Notes under the pieces: generated by a model
Seen by the model: the letters and a program-made list of their open reading frames with translations, nothing else
What the model was told of the DNA's origin: nothing
The model's database searches: none
Shown here: piece after piece, positions 41,420-49,890 of the stretch
Layout of the letters: each line of letters opens with the position of its first letter
Position numbering within the stretch: position 1 is the stretch's first letter
Assembly: GCA_964424555.1 (NCBI GenBank)
Contig: CAYRIX010000008.1
Coordinates: forward strand, 1 to 60,093
Reading direction: 5' to 3'
Source of the DNA: UMGS172 sp964424555
GTDB lineage: Bacteria > Bacillota > Clostridia > Oscillospirales > Acutalibacteraceae
Length of the DNA stretch: 60,093 nucleotides
Translations under genes and position numbers: made by a program

Positions 41420-43918
41420 ATGAAGAAGGTACACATTACATTATTACTGATCGTGGCTCTCGCCGTTGCAGTGTTTGCAGTCGGTTGTTCAAGCGGAGAT
41501 TACACTGCTTATGACTACAGCGCACCTGCCGAGGGAGAGGCCGCCTACACTGTCTTAGAGGACGGAGATTTCACCTACCATGTATACTCCGACCATGCTG
41601 AATTGGTAAAATACACAGGTACTACTAAGACCGTCTCTGTCAAAGATAAAGCCGACGGAAAGGCTGTCACCGTTATAGGTACAGGTGCTTTCGATTCGAC
41701 GGCCGTCACCTCGGTGACAATTCCTGCTTCGGTCAAGGAGATCGGTGCCTATGCTTTCCACAACTCCAAGCTTGAATCGGTAACCATTCCCGAAACAGTT
41801 ACTAAGCTTGGTTATGCCGCTTTCAGCAAGACCTCTTTGGTTGAGGTAACCGTACCTGCTTCGGTCAAGGGGCTTGACTTCTACCTCTTTGCAGACTGTG
41901 CAAAGCTCGAGAAGGTCACTCTGTCCGAAACTCTTACATACATCGGCGAGCACGCTTTTGACAAGTGTGAAGCCTTAAAGTCCGTAAATATCCCCGCATC
42001 TGTAACCGAGATCGACAAGTTCGCTTTCTTTGAGTGCTCCGCTTTGGAGAATGTAGTGTTTGCAGATAACTGTGAGCTTAAAACAATAGGACAGGAAGCC
42101 TTCAGTAAGTGTGATGTTCTTGCCACCTTCAACCTTCCCGCTTCGGTCGTGACCCTTGGAGAGAGAGCTCTTTACGATAACGAGCTTCTGGCAACCGTAA
42201 ATATCCCTGCCGATGCAAAGCTTGAAACCGTTGAGAACGCCGCCTTTGGTAAGTGTGATGTCCTCACTACGGTTACCTTCCCTGCAAGCCTTAAAACTCT
42301 CGGCGGATATGCCTTTACTGAGTGTGCCATGCTGAAATCGGTTTACTTCAGCGGCGACATTGAGACCATCGGCAGCTTTGCCTTCAACGGCTGTGATGTA
42401 TTCACAACCTTGGGCAAAAAAACCGACGGCAAGGCTGAAAAAGGCATTGTAATTCCCGACTCAGTCAAGAGTATCGGTGAATACGCTTTCAATGAGTGTC
42501 CTGAGATTACAACGGTCACCATTAATAAGACCATGACCGCTGTACCTGCAGGCGCATTTATGAGATGCGGCAAGCTCACCACTGTTGATACGGGCAACGT
42601 CATCTCCATCGGCGACGCAGCCTTTAGAGAGTGCTCAGTGCTAAAGAACGTTACCCTTTCAACCGAGCTTGAGAGCATCGGAGCAAGAAGCTTTTTCTAC
42701 TGCACAGCCTTAACCGAGATTGTTATTCCCGATGGTGTCACATCGGTTGGTGCTGAGGCCTACAGCAACTGTACTGCAGCAACCAAGCTGACCCTTTCCA
42801 AGAATATCATCAGCATCGGTGAAGGCGCATTCTCAAGCTGTACAGGTATTACTGAGATTGATCTTGACCGTAACCTGCTCAACTCTATCGGCAAATCAGC
42901 TTTCTCGGGTTGCACAGGAATCACTGTAGCTGTTGTTCCTAAAAATGTAACCGTTGTCTCTGACTCGCTGTTCAACGGTTGTACCAATCTTGCTGAAGTC
43001 ACTCTGCACGACGGCATCTATGAGATCGGCACCAACGCTTTTGAGAACTGTACCTCTTTGAAGTCTATTTCCATTCCGTCCGCTGTTTCTCAGTTCTTTG
43101 ATATGACCTTTAAGGGTTGTACCGCTCTTGAAACTGTTACTATCAACGGCGATATGACCAAATTCGGCATCTCGGTATTTGAGGGCTGTACCTCTCTTAC
43201 AACTCTTTCGATACCCGAAACCGTAAAGGAATTCGGTGTCGCCTGCTTTAAGGATTGTACCAAGCTTAAGGAATTCAAGTTCCCCGCAGCCGTCGGCCTT
43301 GTTGCTGATGAGACCTTTGCAAACTGCACCGGTCTGACCTCAGTTATACTCCCCGAAAGTGCCGCTAATATCAGTGCAAACGCTTTCCTTAACTGTTCTG
43401 CTCTTACCGTTATAGATATTCCTGCTCGTGTTTCCACCATCTCGGCTTCTGCATTCGAAGGATGCTCTTCACTTAAGAGCGTTACCATTCCTCAGAATGT
43501 TTCCACTATCGACACTAAGGTCTTCAAGGATTGTACCGCTCTTGAGTCGGTAACTCTTGCAGGCAGACCCCGTGCCATTAACGATAGTGCATTCGAGGGT
43601 TGCTCCAGCCTTACCACACTTCGCCTGCCCTCCAGTGTTGAGGTGCTTGGTGCAAATGTTTTCAAGGGCTGTGACAAATACACCGCAGAATGTGTTGAAG
43701 ACTCTATTATCGCCGCCAAGCTTGCTGATGCAGGTGTTAAGACCTCATATATCCCCGAAGACTTCTTTGTAGCCGAGGAGGAGGGCCCCGACGCATTCCT
43801 GTTTGCAATTATTTTGGCAGGTATCGTTGTTGTTATCGCAGGCATTGTAGCACTTAGAATCTATCTCAAGAAAAAGAAAATCAGAGAGACCACCTTGGTC
43901 CATGACGACGAAGAATAA
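41420..43918 (+). CDS. BspA-like leucine-rich repeat lipoprotein with C-terminal membrane helix
   Basis: An 832-residue surface protein. The signal has the lipobox VFAVGC (cysteine near residue 23). Residues about 65-770 are roughly 30 repeats of 23 residues of the LRR_5 (Treponema pallidum/BspA) type, with units like AFxxCxxLxxVTIPxSVxxI (generic pattern). Each unit has a conserved Cys or Gly and Ile-Pro. The end has a membrane helix (FLFAIILAGIVVVIAGIVAL) and a basic tail KKKKIR. Having both a lipid anchor and a C-terminal membrane helix is uncommon. It likely binds host or partner proteins. Its promoter is one of the strongest here. Confidence 0.88.
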   Translation: MKKVHITLLLIVALAVAVFAVGCSSGDYTAYDYSAPAEGEAAYTVLEDGDFTYHVYSDHAELVKYTGTTKTVSVKDKADGKAVTVIGTGAFDSTAVTSVTIPASVKEIGAYAFHNSKLESVTIPETVTKLGYAAFSKTSLVEVTVPASVKGLDFYLFADCAKLEKVTLSETLTYIGEHAFDKCEALKSVNIPASVTEIDKFAFFECSALENVVFADNCELKTIGQEAFSKCDVLATFNLPASVVTLGERALYDNELLATVNIPADAKLETVENAAFGKCDVLTTVTFPASLKTLGGYAFTECAMLKSVYFSGDIETIGSFAFNGCDVFTTLGKKTDGKAEKGIVIPDSVKSIGEYAFNECPEITTVTINKTMTAVPAGAFMRCGKLTTVDTGNVISIGDAAFRECSVLKNVTLSTELESIGARSFFYCTALTEIVIPDGVTSVGAEAYSNCTAATKLTLSKNIISIGEGAFSSCTGITEIDLDRNLLNSIGKSAFSGCTGITVAVVPKNVTVVSDSLFNGCTNLAEVTLHDGIYEIGTNAFENCTSLKSISIPSAVSQFFDMTFKGCTALETVTINGDMTKFGISVFEGCTSLTTLSIPETVKEFGVACFKDCTKLKEFKFPAAVGLVADETFANCTGLTSVILPESAANISANAFLNCSALTVIDIPARVSTISASAFEGCSSLKSVTIPQNVSTIDTKVFKDCTALESVTLAGRPRAINDSAFEGCSSLTTLRLPSSVEVLGANVFKGCDKYTAECVEDSIIAAKLADAGVKTSYIPEDFFVAEEEGPDAFLFAIILAGIVVVIAGIVALRIYLKKKKIRETTLVHDDEE

Positions 43919-43930
43919 TCCATAACCTGT

Positions 43931-43970
43931 AAAAAACCGATGTTGAGAAATTCTCAACATCGGTTTTTGT
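43931..43970. terminator. Bidirectional terminator between the LRR protein and thioredoxin genes
   Basis: AAAACCGATGTTGAG and CTCAACATCGGTTTT form a 15-base stem; T run follows on the plus strand, A run precedes. Confidence 0.9.
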
Positions 43971-43984
43971 GTTTATAAGAAGCT

Positions 43985-44296
43985 TTAATCTTCAAGCAAT
44001 TTGAGTATATCGGCTTTAGGCCTTGCACCTGTAGCCTGTCTAACGATCTTTCCGTCCTTCATAACGACAAGTGTCGGTATGCTGACTATTCCAAAGGCCT
44101 GTGCTAACTCAGGCTCTTCATCAACATTCACCTTGCCGATAACATATTCATCGGTTTCCTCGGCTATCTCATCAACCAGAGGTGATACCATCATACACGG
44201 TCCACACCATGTGGCCCAAAAATCCAGCAATACTTTTTTGTTGCTTTTTAATACCTCGTTTTCGAAATTAGCCTTTGTGACCTTTAATACAGACAT
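43985..44296 (-). CDS. trxA: Thioredoxin
   Basis: A 103-residue protein disulfide reductase with the WCGPC active site at 30-34, in LLDFWATWCGPCM, and the cis-proline in VSIPTLVVMKDG. The ATG at 44296 follows GAAAGGAG right behind the stop of the FTR-like gene, so both are made from one message. It reduces target disulfides, here probably using electrons from ferredoxin through that partner. Confidence 0.96.
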   Translation of the reverse strand: MSVLKVTKANFENEVLKSNKKVLLDFWATWCGPCMMVSPLVDEIAEETDEYVIGKVNVDEEPELAQAFGIVSIPTLVVMKDGKIVRQATGARPKADILKLLED

Positions 44297-44309
44297 ATTT
44301 ATTCTCCTT

Positions 44310-44510
44310 TCAATCCTTGGATTTATAATACAACATACAGTGGCAGTAGCCCTCAAAGTCAGGGTCGGCTATCTGTTCGCGGAATTCCTTACATATACAT
44401 TTAAATTCATCTGTCTTGGGCAATCTGCAAGGGCAATAACCGTCCTTGGCTTTAAGGCCTTCACGTATCCTTTTTACAACTTCCCTGTCTTCATTTAACC
44501 TGACAGCCAT
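44310..44510 (-). CDS. Ferredoxin:thioredoxin reductase catalytic-subunit-like protein
   Basis: A 66-residue protein with three Cys-X-Cys pairs: YCPCR (C26, C28), KCICKEF (C38, C40) and YCHCMLYYK (C56, C58). These match the catalytic (beta) subunit of ferredoxin:thioredoxin reductase, where a 4Fe-4S cluster and a redox-active disulfide reduce thioredoxin; here the spacing between pairs is shorter than in chloroplast FTR. Usual FTR is near 115 residues, so this is a short form. Start ATG follows GGGGAGGG. It lies just before trxA, which supports the role. No ferredoxin or variable subunit is in the window. Confidence 0.85.
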   Translation of the reverse strand: MAVRLNEDREVVKRIREGLKAKDGYCPCRLPKTDEFKCICKEFREQIADPDFEGYCHCMLYYKSKD

Positions 44511-44605
44511 CGATTTTCCCTCCCCTTAAACAACCTTTCTATGTCATGATTTTAACATATACAACCGGTGCTTTCAACACTTTTTGAATTGAACGTGTAA
44601 TTGCA

Positions 44606-45865
44606 TCAGCTTGCATTAATATTAATCTCATCCTCATTAAGCTTTGAGTATATAAGTCGTTGCCCCGTATAAAGGCTCGCATTGCCCGACAAAAGGAAAC
44701 CGGTGATGCATGCAACGGCACAAAGTACCGTGCCTTTTCCTCCAAAAAGCTCAAAGCTCAAAACTATAGTGGCCAATGGACAGTTGGTAACACCGCAAAA
44801 CAGCGCTGACATACCAACCGCAGCAGAAAGACCTGCATCTAATCCTATTAATCCGCCAACCGTAGCACCTAAGGTTGCACCGACGAATAAAGTCGGTATT
44901 ATTTCTCCGCCCTTGAAACCAACACCTATGGTAATTGCGGTAAACAAAAGCTTCAATATAAATGCCTCAGGCCGTACACCGCCACCCTCAAAAATGCGAT
45001 TGATTACCGATATACCTCCGCCGTTGTAATCGGAGCTGCCCACAAGCATGGTTAATGCGACTATAAGCATACCTCCTGCAACAACACGTATGAACTCACT
45101 CGGAAATACCTTTTTAAACAAATGCTCGGAAAAATGCATCAGACGGCAAAATGCGAAGCTGACTACTGCTCCCACAACAGCTATCACCGCCACCTTCCAC
45201 ATAACATTTGCAGAAAGCTCGGGATCTACTGTCAGCAAAAATCTCTCGGGGTGAACTCCAAGCTTGGTTGCGATGCCATAAGAAAATACACTTGAAACAA
45301 GTGCGGGGAAAAGTGCCGCAGAGCAAAAGTGACCGACGCTGACCACCTCAAGTGCAAATACGCACGCTCCGAGCGGAGTTCCGAATAGAGCCGAGAAAAA
45401 AGCGCCCATTCCGCACATTGTCAGAATGTGCCTTGTCTTATCATCAAGACGGAGCACGCTGCCCAACAACGAGGAAATACTTCCTCCCAGCTGCAAGGCC
45501 GCTCCCTCTCGGCCTGCCGAGCCGCCGAACAAATGCGTAAGACAAGTGCCTATGAAAACTGCAGGAGCCAGCAAATACGGAACCCTTTTCTCGGTACGCA
45601 CGCTTTCAAAAACGGTATTGGTGCCGACACCAGTAACTCTGCAAAGCTTGTATATTGCAACCGACAAAAGACCGCCCAAGGGCAAAAGCAATACTAACCA
45701 ACCATGTTCTGAACGAAGCTCGGTAGAAAAATGCACCGCCTTATAAAACACAGTCCCTATTAATCCGCCCAAGGCACCGACCGTCAACCCCAAAAGCAAC
45801 CAACGCACAAAGGCCCTGATGTAATTCGTAGAATTTTTTATAATTCCTTGTAGCAGTTCTCTCAT
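44606..45865 (-). CDS. CLC-family chloride (or fluoride) transporter
   Basis: A 419-residue membrane protein with about ten to twelve helices. It has GGSAGREGAALQLGGSI (112-128), matching the GREGP/GREGx filter motif, and GFKGGEIIPTLFVGATLGA (about 320-338) as the later filter part. The canonical GSGIP at the first filter is replaced by GVGTNTVFE, and the later GxFAP by GEIIP, so it is not a standard ClC. Such changes occur in CLC-F fluoride antiporters, but this needs phylogeny. The long first helix set is at the N-terminus. It has its own promoter. Confidence 0.82.
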   Translation of the reverse strand: MRELLQGIIKNSTNYIRAFVRWLLLGLTVGALGGLIGTVFYKAVHFSTELRSEHGWLVLLLPLGGLLSVAIYKLCRVTGVGTNTVFESVRTEKRVPYLLAPAVFIGTCLTHLFGGSAGREGAALQLGGSISSLLGSVLRLDDKTRHILTMCGMGAFFSALFGTPLGACVFALEVVSVGHFCSAALFPALVSSVFSYGIATKLGVHPERFLLTVDPELSANVMWKVAVIAVVGAVVSFAFCRLMHFSEHLFKKVFPSEFIRVVAGGMLIVALTMLVGSSDYNGGGISVINRIFEGGGVRPEAFILKLLFTAITIGVGFKGGEIIPTLFVGATLGATVGGLIGLDAGLSAAVGMSALFCGVTNCPLATIVLSFELFGGKGTVLCAVACITGFLLSGNASLYTGQRLIYSKLNEDEININAS

Positions 45866-45895
45866 AATTCACCCTACACAAATAATATTATATGT

Positions 45896-45923
45896 ATTTT
45901 ACCACAAAACTCGGGATAATCAA
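45896..45923 (-). promoter_or_regulatory. Promoter of the CLC-family transporter
   Basis: On the minus strand TTGATT (45918-45923), 16 bases, TAAAAT (45896-45901). Confidence 0.5.
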
Positions 45924-45985
45924 TATAATAAAGTTAAACATGTGAAAATTGTCAAACACAAAAAACAAATTTTCATAAAAAGGTG

Positions 45986-46014
45986 TTGACATTCGGCAAC
46001 CGTTGTGGTAAAAT
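45986..46014 (+). promoter_or_regulatory. Promoter of the tRNA-Ser pair
   Basis: TTGACA (45986-45991), 17 bases, TAAAAT (46009-46014), 51 bases before the first tRNA. Confidence 0.8.
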
Positions 46015-46064
46015 CTTTAGGCATTGAATAAGTCCGCACAGCAAATATGTGGCGGCTTTTATAC

Positions 46065-46153
46065 GGAGAGGTATCGAAGTGGTCATAACGAGGCGGTCTT
46101 GAAAACCGTTTGGGGGCAACCCCACAAGGGTTCGAATCCCTTCCTCTCCGCCA
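46065..46153 (+). tRNA. tRNA-Ser (anticodon TGA)
   Basis: A complete class II tRNA with a long variable arm. The acceptor stem is GGAGAGG with CCTCTCC, the anticodon loop is CTTGAAA, giving TGA, the T-loop GGTTCGAATCC, and the end GCCA is encoded. It pairs with a second tRNA-Ser 60 bases later in the same transcript. Confidence 0.97.
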
Positions 46154-46213
46154 TTTTAGCTTAATCTTCCACGTAAGTGGGGTTAAATATATTTAAATCA
46201 AATTTGGCAACAC

Positions 46214-46304
46214 GGAGTAGTACTCAAGTTGGTGAAGAGGCGCCCCTGCTAAGGGCGTAGGTCGGGTAACCGGCGCAAGAGTTCAAATCTCTTCTACTCC
46301 GCCA
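46214..46304 (+). tRNA. tRNA-Ser (anticodon GCT)
   Basis: A class II tRNA with a long variable arm. The acceptor stem is GGAGTAG with CTACTCC, the anticodon loop is CTGCTAA, giving GCT, and the T-loop is AGTTCAAATCT. The CCA end is encoded. A terminator follows. Confidence 0.96.
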
Positions 46305-46309
46305 TAAAC

Positions 46310-46342
46310 AAGAACACCGCTACATAAGCGGTGTTTTTGTTT
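46310..46342 (+). terminator. Terminator of the tRNA-Ser pair
   Basis: AACACCGCT and AGCGGTGTT form a 9-base stem, followed by TTTGTTTT, 8 bases after the second tRNA. Confidence 0.85.
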
Positions 46343-46510
46343 TATCTTTGGAATAGGTTTTGAACTTTTGCGTCGGCTCCGGCTTAAGTATTGAGCAAGA
46401 GCGCACCAGATCGAGGTAAGCTTCAATCACAGTTTTGGTAACGATTTTTGGGATTAAAGCCAATAGTTAAAATTAAGAGCCGAGCTGTTGCTCGGCTCTT
46501 TTTAGATTTT
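46343..46510 (+). other. Non-coding stretch between two terminators
   Basis: This stretch follows the tRNA-Ser terminator and ends with a second, perfect terminator, AAGAGCCGAGC paired with GCTCGGCTC around TGTT (46475-46500), then TTTTTAG. No protein gene is seen in between (46343-46474). A small RNA could be made here, but no promoter is evident. The rest of 46511-46650 is AT-rich and shows nothing. Confidence 0.4.
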
Positions 46511-46653
46511 ATTTAAGTTTTTTGCACATAATATATCTGTATTTATTTGGGAAAGACCGTCATTTTTGTCAAAAAACACCCACATTTGTGCAACTTGCAT
46601 AAATTTTATTAAAAAAATCTACTTCTGTAAATGGAAAAATACCAAATTACCTA

Positions 46654-46682
46654 TTGAATTTTCCAATTTACATTGCTAAAAT
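46654..46682 (+). promoter_or_regulatory. Promoter of the glycogen operon
   Basis: TTGAAT (46654-46659), 17 bases, TAAAAT (46677-46682), 81 bases before glgB. Confidence 0.6.
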
Positions 46683-46763
46683 ATAATTGTGAACAATTTA
46701 AGTGTGTTGTTGTGCCCGCTTGTAGCTGACACCTTTGCCGTTCACAATACAAAGGAGAATAAT

Positions 46764-48725
46764 ATGGATATCCGATCCATGCTTGAAAATTTCGGTCAGG
46801 GACAGTGCTTTGACGCTTATAATTATTTAGGCTGTCACAATGAGCATGGTAAGACAATCTTTAGGGTATGGGCGCCTAACGCTGCAAACGTCAGTGTTGT
46901 AGGTGATTTTTGTGAATGGAACCGAGAGTGCCATCCGATGCTTCATATCGGCGGCGGAATTTTTGAAGCGGTTTTGGACAAATTATCGGAATATTCTGTC
47001 TACAAGTATAGTATACAATCTAAGGACGGGTCTGTCACTTTAAAGAGCGACCCCTATGCCTACCACTTCGAGACCGCCCCAAGCAACGCTTCAAAGGTAT
47101 ATGATATTGAGGGGTTTGAATGGCATGACAGCGAGTGGCAGAATAGCCGTAAAAGCGCATACGAAGCACCCGTGAACATATACGAGGTACACCTTGGGTC
47201 ATGGCGAAGATTCAACGACGGCAGCTTCTTTAATTATAAGCATGCCACCAAAGAATTAGCTGAGTATATGACCGAAATGGGCTACACTCACATTGAGCTG
47301 TTGCCTATAATGGAGCATCCCTTTGACGGCTCTTGGGGCTATCAGGTCACGGGATATTTTGCTCCCACGTCACGCTACGGCACTCCCAAGGATTTTATGG
47401 AGTTTGTTGACATCATGCATGGGCACGGTATAGGTGTGATACTTGATTGGGTGCCTGCTCATTTTCCAAAGGACGGATTTGGTCTGTACCGTTTTGACGG
47501 TACCCCTTGCTATGAGTATGCCGACCCGAGGATCGGTGAGCACAAGGAGTGGGGCACCTGCGTTTTTGACTACGGCCGCCCTGAGGTCATAAGCTTTCTT
47601 GTCTCAAACGCTGTATTCTGGCATGAGAAGTACCATATCGACGGGCTCAGAGTCGATGCGGTAGCATCGATGCTTTACCGAGATTATAACCGTTCGGACG
47701 GTGAATGGGTAGCTAATTGCTACGGCGGTAAGGAAAACCTCGAAGCTATCGAGCTTTTGCGGACGCTTAACACCGCCGTGTTTTCAAAATTCCCGAACAC
47801 CATGATGATAGCCGAGGAGTCTACCGCATGGCCGATGGTGACCCACCCTGTAACTAACGGTGGCTTGGGTTTTAACTTCAAATGGAATATGGGCTGGATG
47901 AACGACATGCTTAAATACATGTCATTAGACCCGATCCACCGCAAATTCCACCACGGTGCGCTGACATTTTCGTTCTTCTACGCTTTTTCCGAGAACTTTG
48001 TGCTGCCCCTCTCACATGATGAGTCGGTACACGGCAAGTGCTCGATGATAAATAAAATGTCGGGGGACTTAAAGGATAAATTTAAATCGCTCAGAGCCTT
48101 TTATGCTTATATGATGGCGCACCCCGGCAAAAAGCTGACATTGATGGGTAACGAATTTGCACAATTTTCGGAATGGAACTACCGGAAAGAGCTCGACTGG
48201 CTGTTGCTTGACTACCCAAACCACCAAAGAATGCTTAAATTTGTCAAGGCACTTAACGGCTTTTACCGTGCTAATTCACCTTTGTGGGAAATAGACTGCT
48301 CGTGGGAGGGCTTTTCGTGGATTTCAAATGATGATTGCAACAACAGTGTCATCGCCTTTAAGCGAACCGACAAAGACGGTCATGACATCATTGTTATCTG
48401 CAACTTCGTTCCCGTAACACACAATAACTACCGTTTAGGCATGCCGTACCACGGTGAATATGAGATAGTGCTTGATACCGACAGTGTTGACTTTGGCGGT
48501 GACGGTATCTTAAATGACAAATACATTCGAACACAGCAAAATGCTATGCACGGCTTTTTGCAATCAGCAGAATTGACCGTTCCCGCTCTGTCGGTAATGT
48601 ATTTAAAGTTAAAACGTAAATTCAAGGCGAAATCGCCTTCAAAAATAAAACATCTGCAAGGAGTGACATTCAGTGAAAAAAACAGAATGTGTCGCAATGC
48701 TGCTGGCAGGAGGCCAAGGCAGTAG
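46764..48725 (+). CDS. glgB: 1,4-alpha-glucan branching enzyme
   Basis: A 653-residue GH13 enzyme that adds alpha-1,6 branches to glycogen. It has the N-terminal CBM48-like beta domain (IFRVWAPNAANVSVVGDF), then the barrel: IYEVHLGSW, GYTHIELLPIMEHPFDGSWGYQ, VDWVPAHF-like ILDWVPAHFPKD, GLRVDAVASML (nucleophile Asp), MMIAEESTAWP (Glu) and LPLSHDESVHG. All key residues are present. ATG at 46764 follows AAGGAG; the longer GTG frame is not needed. The last 17 codons overlap glgC by 53 bases, so translation of the two is coupled. First gene of the glycogen operon. Confidence 0.96.
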   Translation: MDIRSMLENFGQGQCFDAYNYLGCHNEHGKTIFRVWAPNAANVSVVGDFCEWNRECHPMLHIGGGIFEAVLDKLSEYSVYKYSIQSKDGSVTLKSDPYAYHFETAPSNASKVYDIEGFEWHDSEWQNSRKSAYEAPVNIYEVHLGSWRRFNDGSFFNYKHATKELAEYMTEMGYTHIELLPIMEHPFDGSWGYQVTGYFAPTSRYGTPKDFMEFVDIMHGHGIGVILDWVPAHFPKDGFGLYRFDGTPCYEYADPRIGEHKEWGTCVFDYGRPEVISFLVSNAVFWHEKYHIDGLRVDAVASMLYRDYNRSDGEWVANCYGGKENLEAIELLRTLNTAVFSKFPNTMMIAEESTAWPMVTHPVTNGGLGFNFKWNMGWMNDMLKYMSLDPIHRKFHHGALTFSFFYAFSENFVLPLSHDESVHGKCSMINKMSGDLKDKFKSLRAFYAYMMAHPGKKLTLMGNEFAQFSEWNYRKELDWLLLDYPNHQRMLKFVKALNGFYRANSPLWEIDCSWEGFSWISNDDCNNSVIAFKRTDKDGHDIIVICNFVPVTHNNYRLGMPYHGEYEIVLDTDSVDFGGDGILNDKYIRTQQNAMHGFLQSAELTVPALSVMYLKLKRKFKAKSPSKIKHLQGVTFSEKNRMCRNAAGRRPRQ

Positions 48726-49890
48726 ACTTGGAGTTCTCACACAGAACATTGCCAAGCCTGCCGTACCGTACGGCGGAAAGTACCGCATAATTGACTTCCC
48801 GTTATCCAACTGCACCAACTCAGGTATTGATACCGTCGGTGTATTGACCCAGTATCAGCCGCTTGAGTTGAACGACTATATCGGCTCGGGTAAGCCGTGG
48901 GACCTTGACCGTTCTGACGGAGGTGTGCATATACTGCCGCCTTATCAGAATAACAAGGGCGGCGATTGGTATAAGGGTACCGCCAATGCCATTTATCAAA
49001 ATATTCCGTTCATAAAACGCTATGACCCTGAGTATGTTCTCATCCTTTCGGGCGACCATATCTATAAAATGGATTACAGCGAGATGATAGAGCAACACAA
49101 GGAATCGGGCGCTGACTGTACCATCGCTGTTATCGAGGTTCCTATGGAGGAGGCCTCGAGATTCGGAATTATGAACTGTAATCCCGATGGCAGTATTTAC
49201 GAATTTGAAGAGAAGCCCAAGAACCCTAAAAGCAACCTCGCTTCAATGGGTATCTATGTTTTCTCATGGGAGAAACTAAAAAAATATCTTGAGGAGGATG
49301 AAGCCGATCCCAACTCCTCAAATGACTTCGGCAAGAACATAATCCCCAACATGCTTAACGATAATCAGAAGATGGTAGTTTACCGCTTTGCTGATTATTG
49401 GAAGGATGTCGGTACCATTGATTCACTTTGGGAGGCTAATCTTGACCTTTTGGATCCCAAGATAAAGCTTGACCTTTCCGACCCTAAGTGGAGAATATAT
49501 TCGAGAACTCCAAGTGCACCTCCGCAGTACATTGCCGATACAGCCAAGGTTCAGAACTCTCTTATTACAGAGGGTTGTGAGGTCTTTGGCACGGTAGATT
49601 TCTCGATTCTTTTCGACAATGTCACCGTTGAAGAAGGAGCAGTCGTCAAGGATTCGCTTGTAATGCCCGGTGCAGTGATCAAAAAAGGTGCATCGGTTCA
49701 GTATGCAATCATTGCTGAAAATGTAGTCATTGAAGAAGGAGCCTCCGTAGGCGAACGTCCCGAGGATGTAAGTGACCTTTCAAAATGGGGTGTTTCGGTC
49801 GTAGGCGCTGAGCTTACTATCGGTAAGGATGCTTCGGTCAGTGCCGGAGTAATGATTAAAGAAAGCTTGGAAGAGGGTGGCAAGCAATGA
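48673..49890 (+). CDS. glgC: Glucose-1-phosphate adenylyltransferase, catalytic subunit
   Basis: A 405-residue enzyme that makes ADP-glucose from ATP and glucose-1-phosphate. It has AMLLAGGQGSRLGVLTQNIAKPAVPYGGKYRIIDF (8-42, the nucleotide binding part, described by its position), SGDHIYKMDY (metal Asp), EKPKNPKSN with the sugar-binding Lys, and a left-handed beta-helix C-terminal end. It begins with GTG after AAGGAG, inside the end of glgB, and overlaps glgD by 4 bases. Coupled translation is likely for all three. Confidence 0.97.
   Translation: MKKTECVAMLLAGGQGSRLGVLTQNIAKPAVPYGGKYRIIDFPLSNCTNSGIDTVGVLTQYQPLELNDYIGSGKPWDLDRSDGGVHILPPYQNNKGGDWYKGTANAIYQNIPFIKRYDPEYVLILSGDHIYKMDYSEMIEQHKESGADCTIAVIEVPMEEASRFGIMNCNPDGSIYEFEEKPKNPKSNLASMGIYVFSWEKLKKYLEEDEADPNSSNDFGKNIIPNMLNDNQKMVVYRFADYWKDVGTIDSLWEANLDLLDPKIKLDLSDPKWRIYSRTPSAPPQYIADTAKVQNSLITEGCEVFGTVDFSILFDNVTVEEGAVVKDSLVMPGAVIKKGASVQYAIIAENVVIEEGASVGERPEDVSDLSKWGVSVVGAELTIGKDASVSAGVMIKESLEEGGKQ

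Noticed and set aside
41700..43700. Repeated DNA words that could suggest CRISPR or satellite repeats
   Set aside because: They code for the leucine-rich repeats of the BspA-like protein; spacing is 69 bases in frame and no spacer pattern exists.
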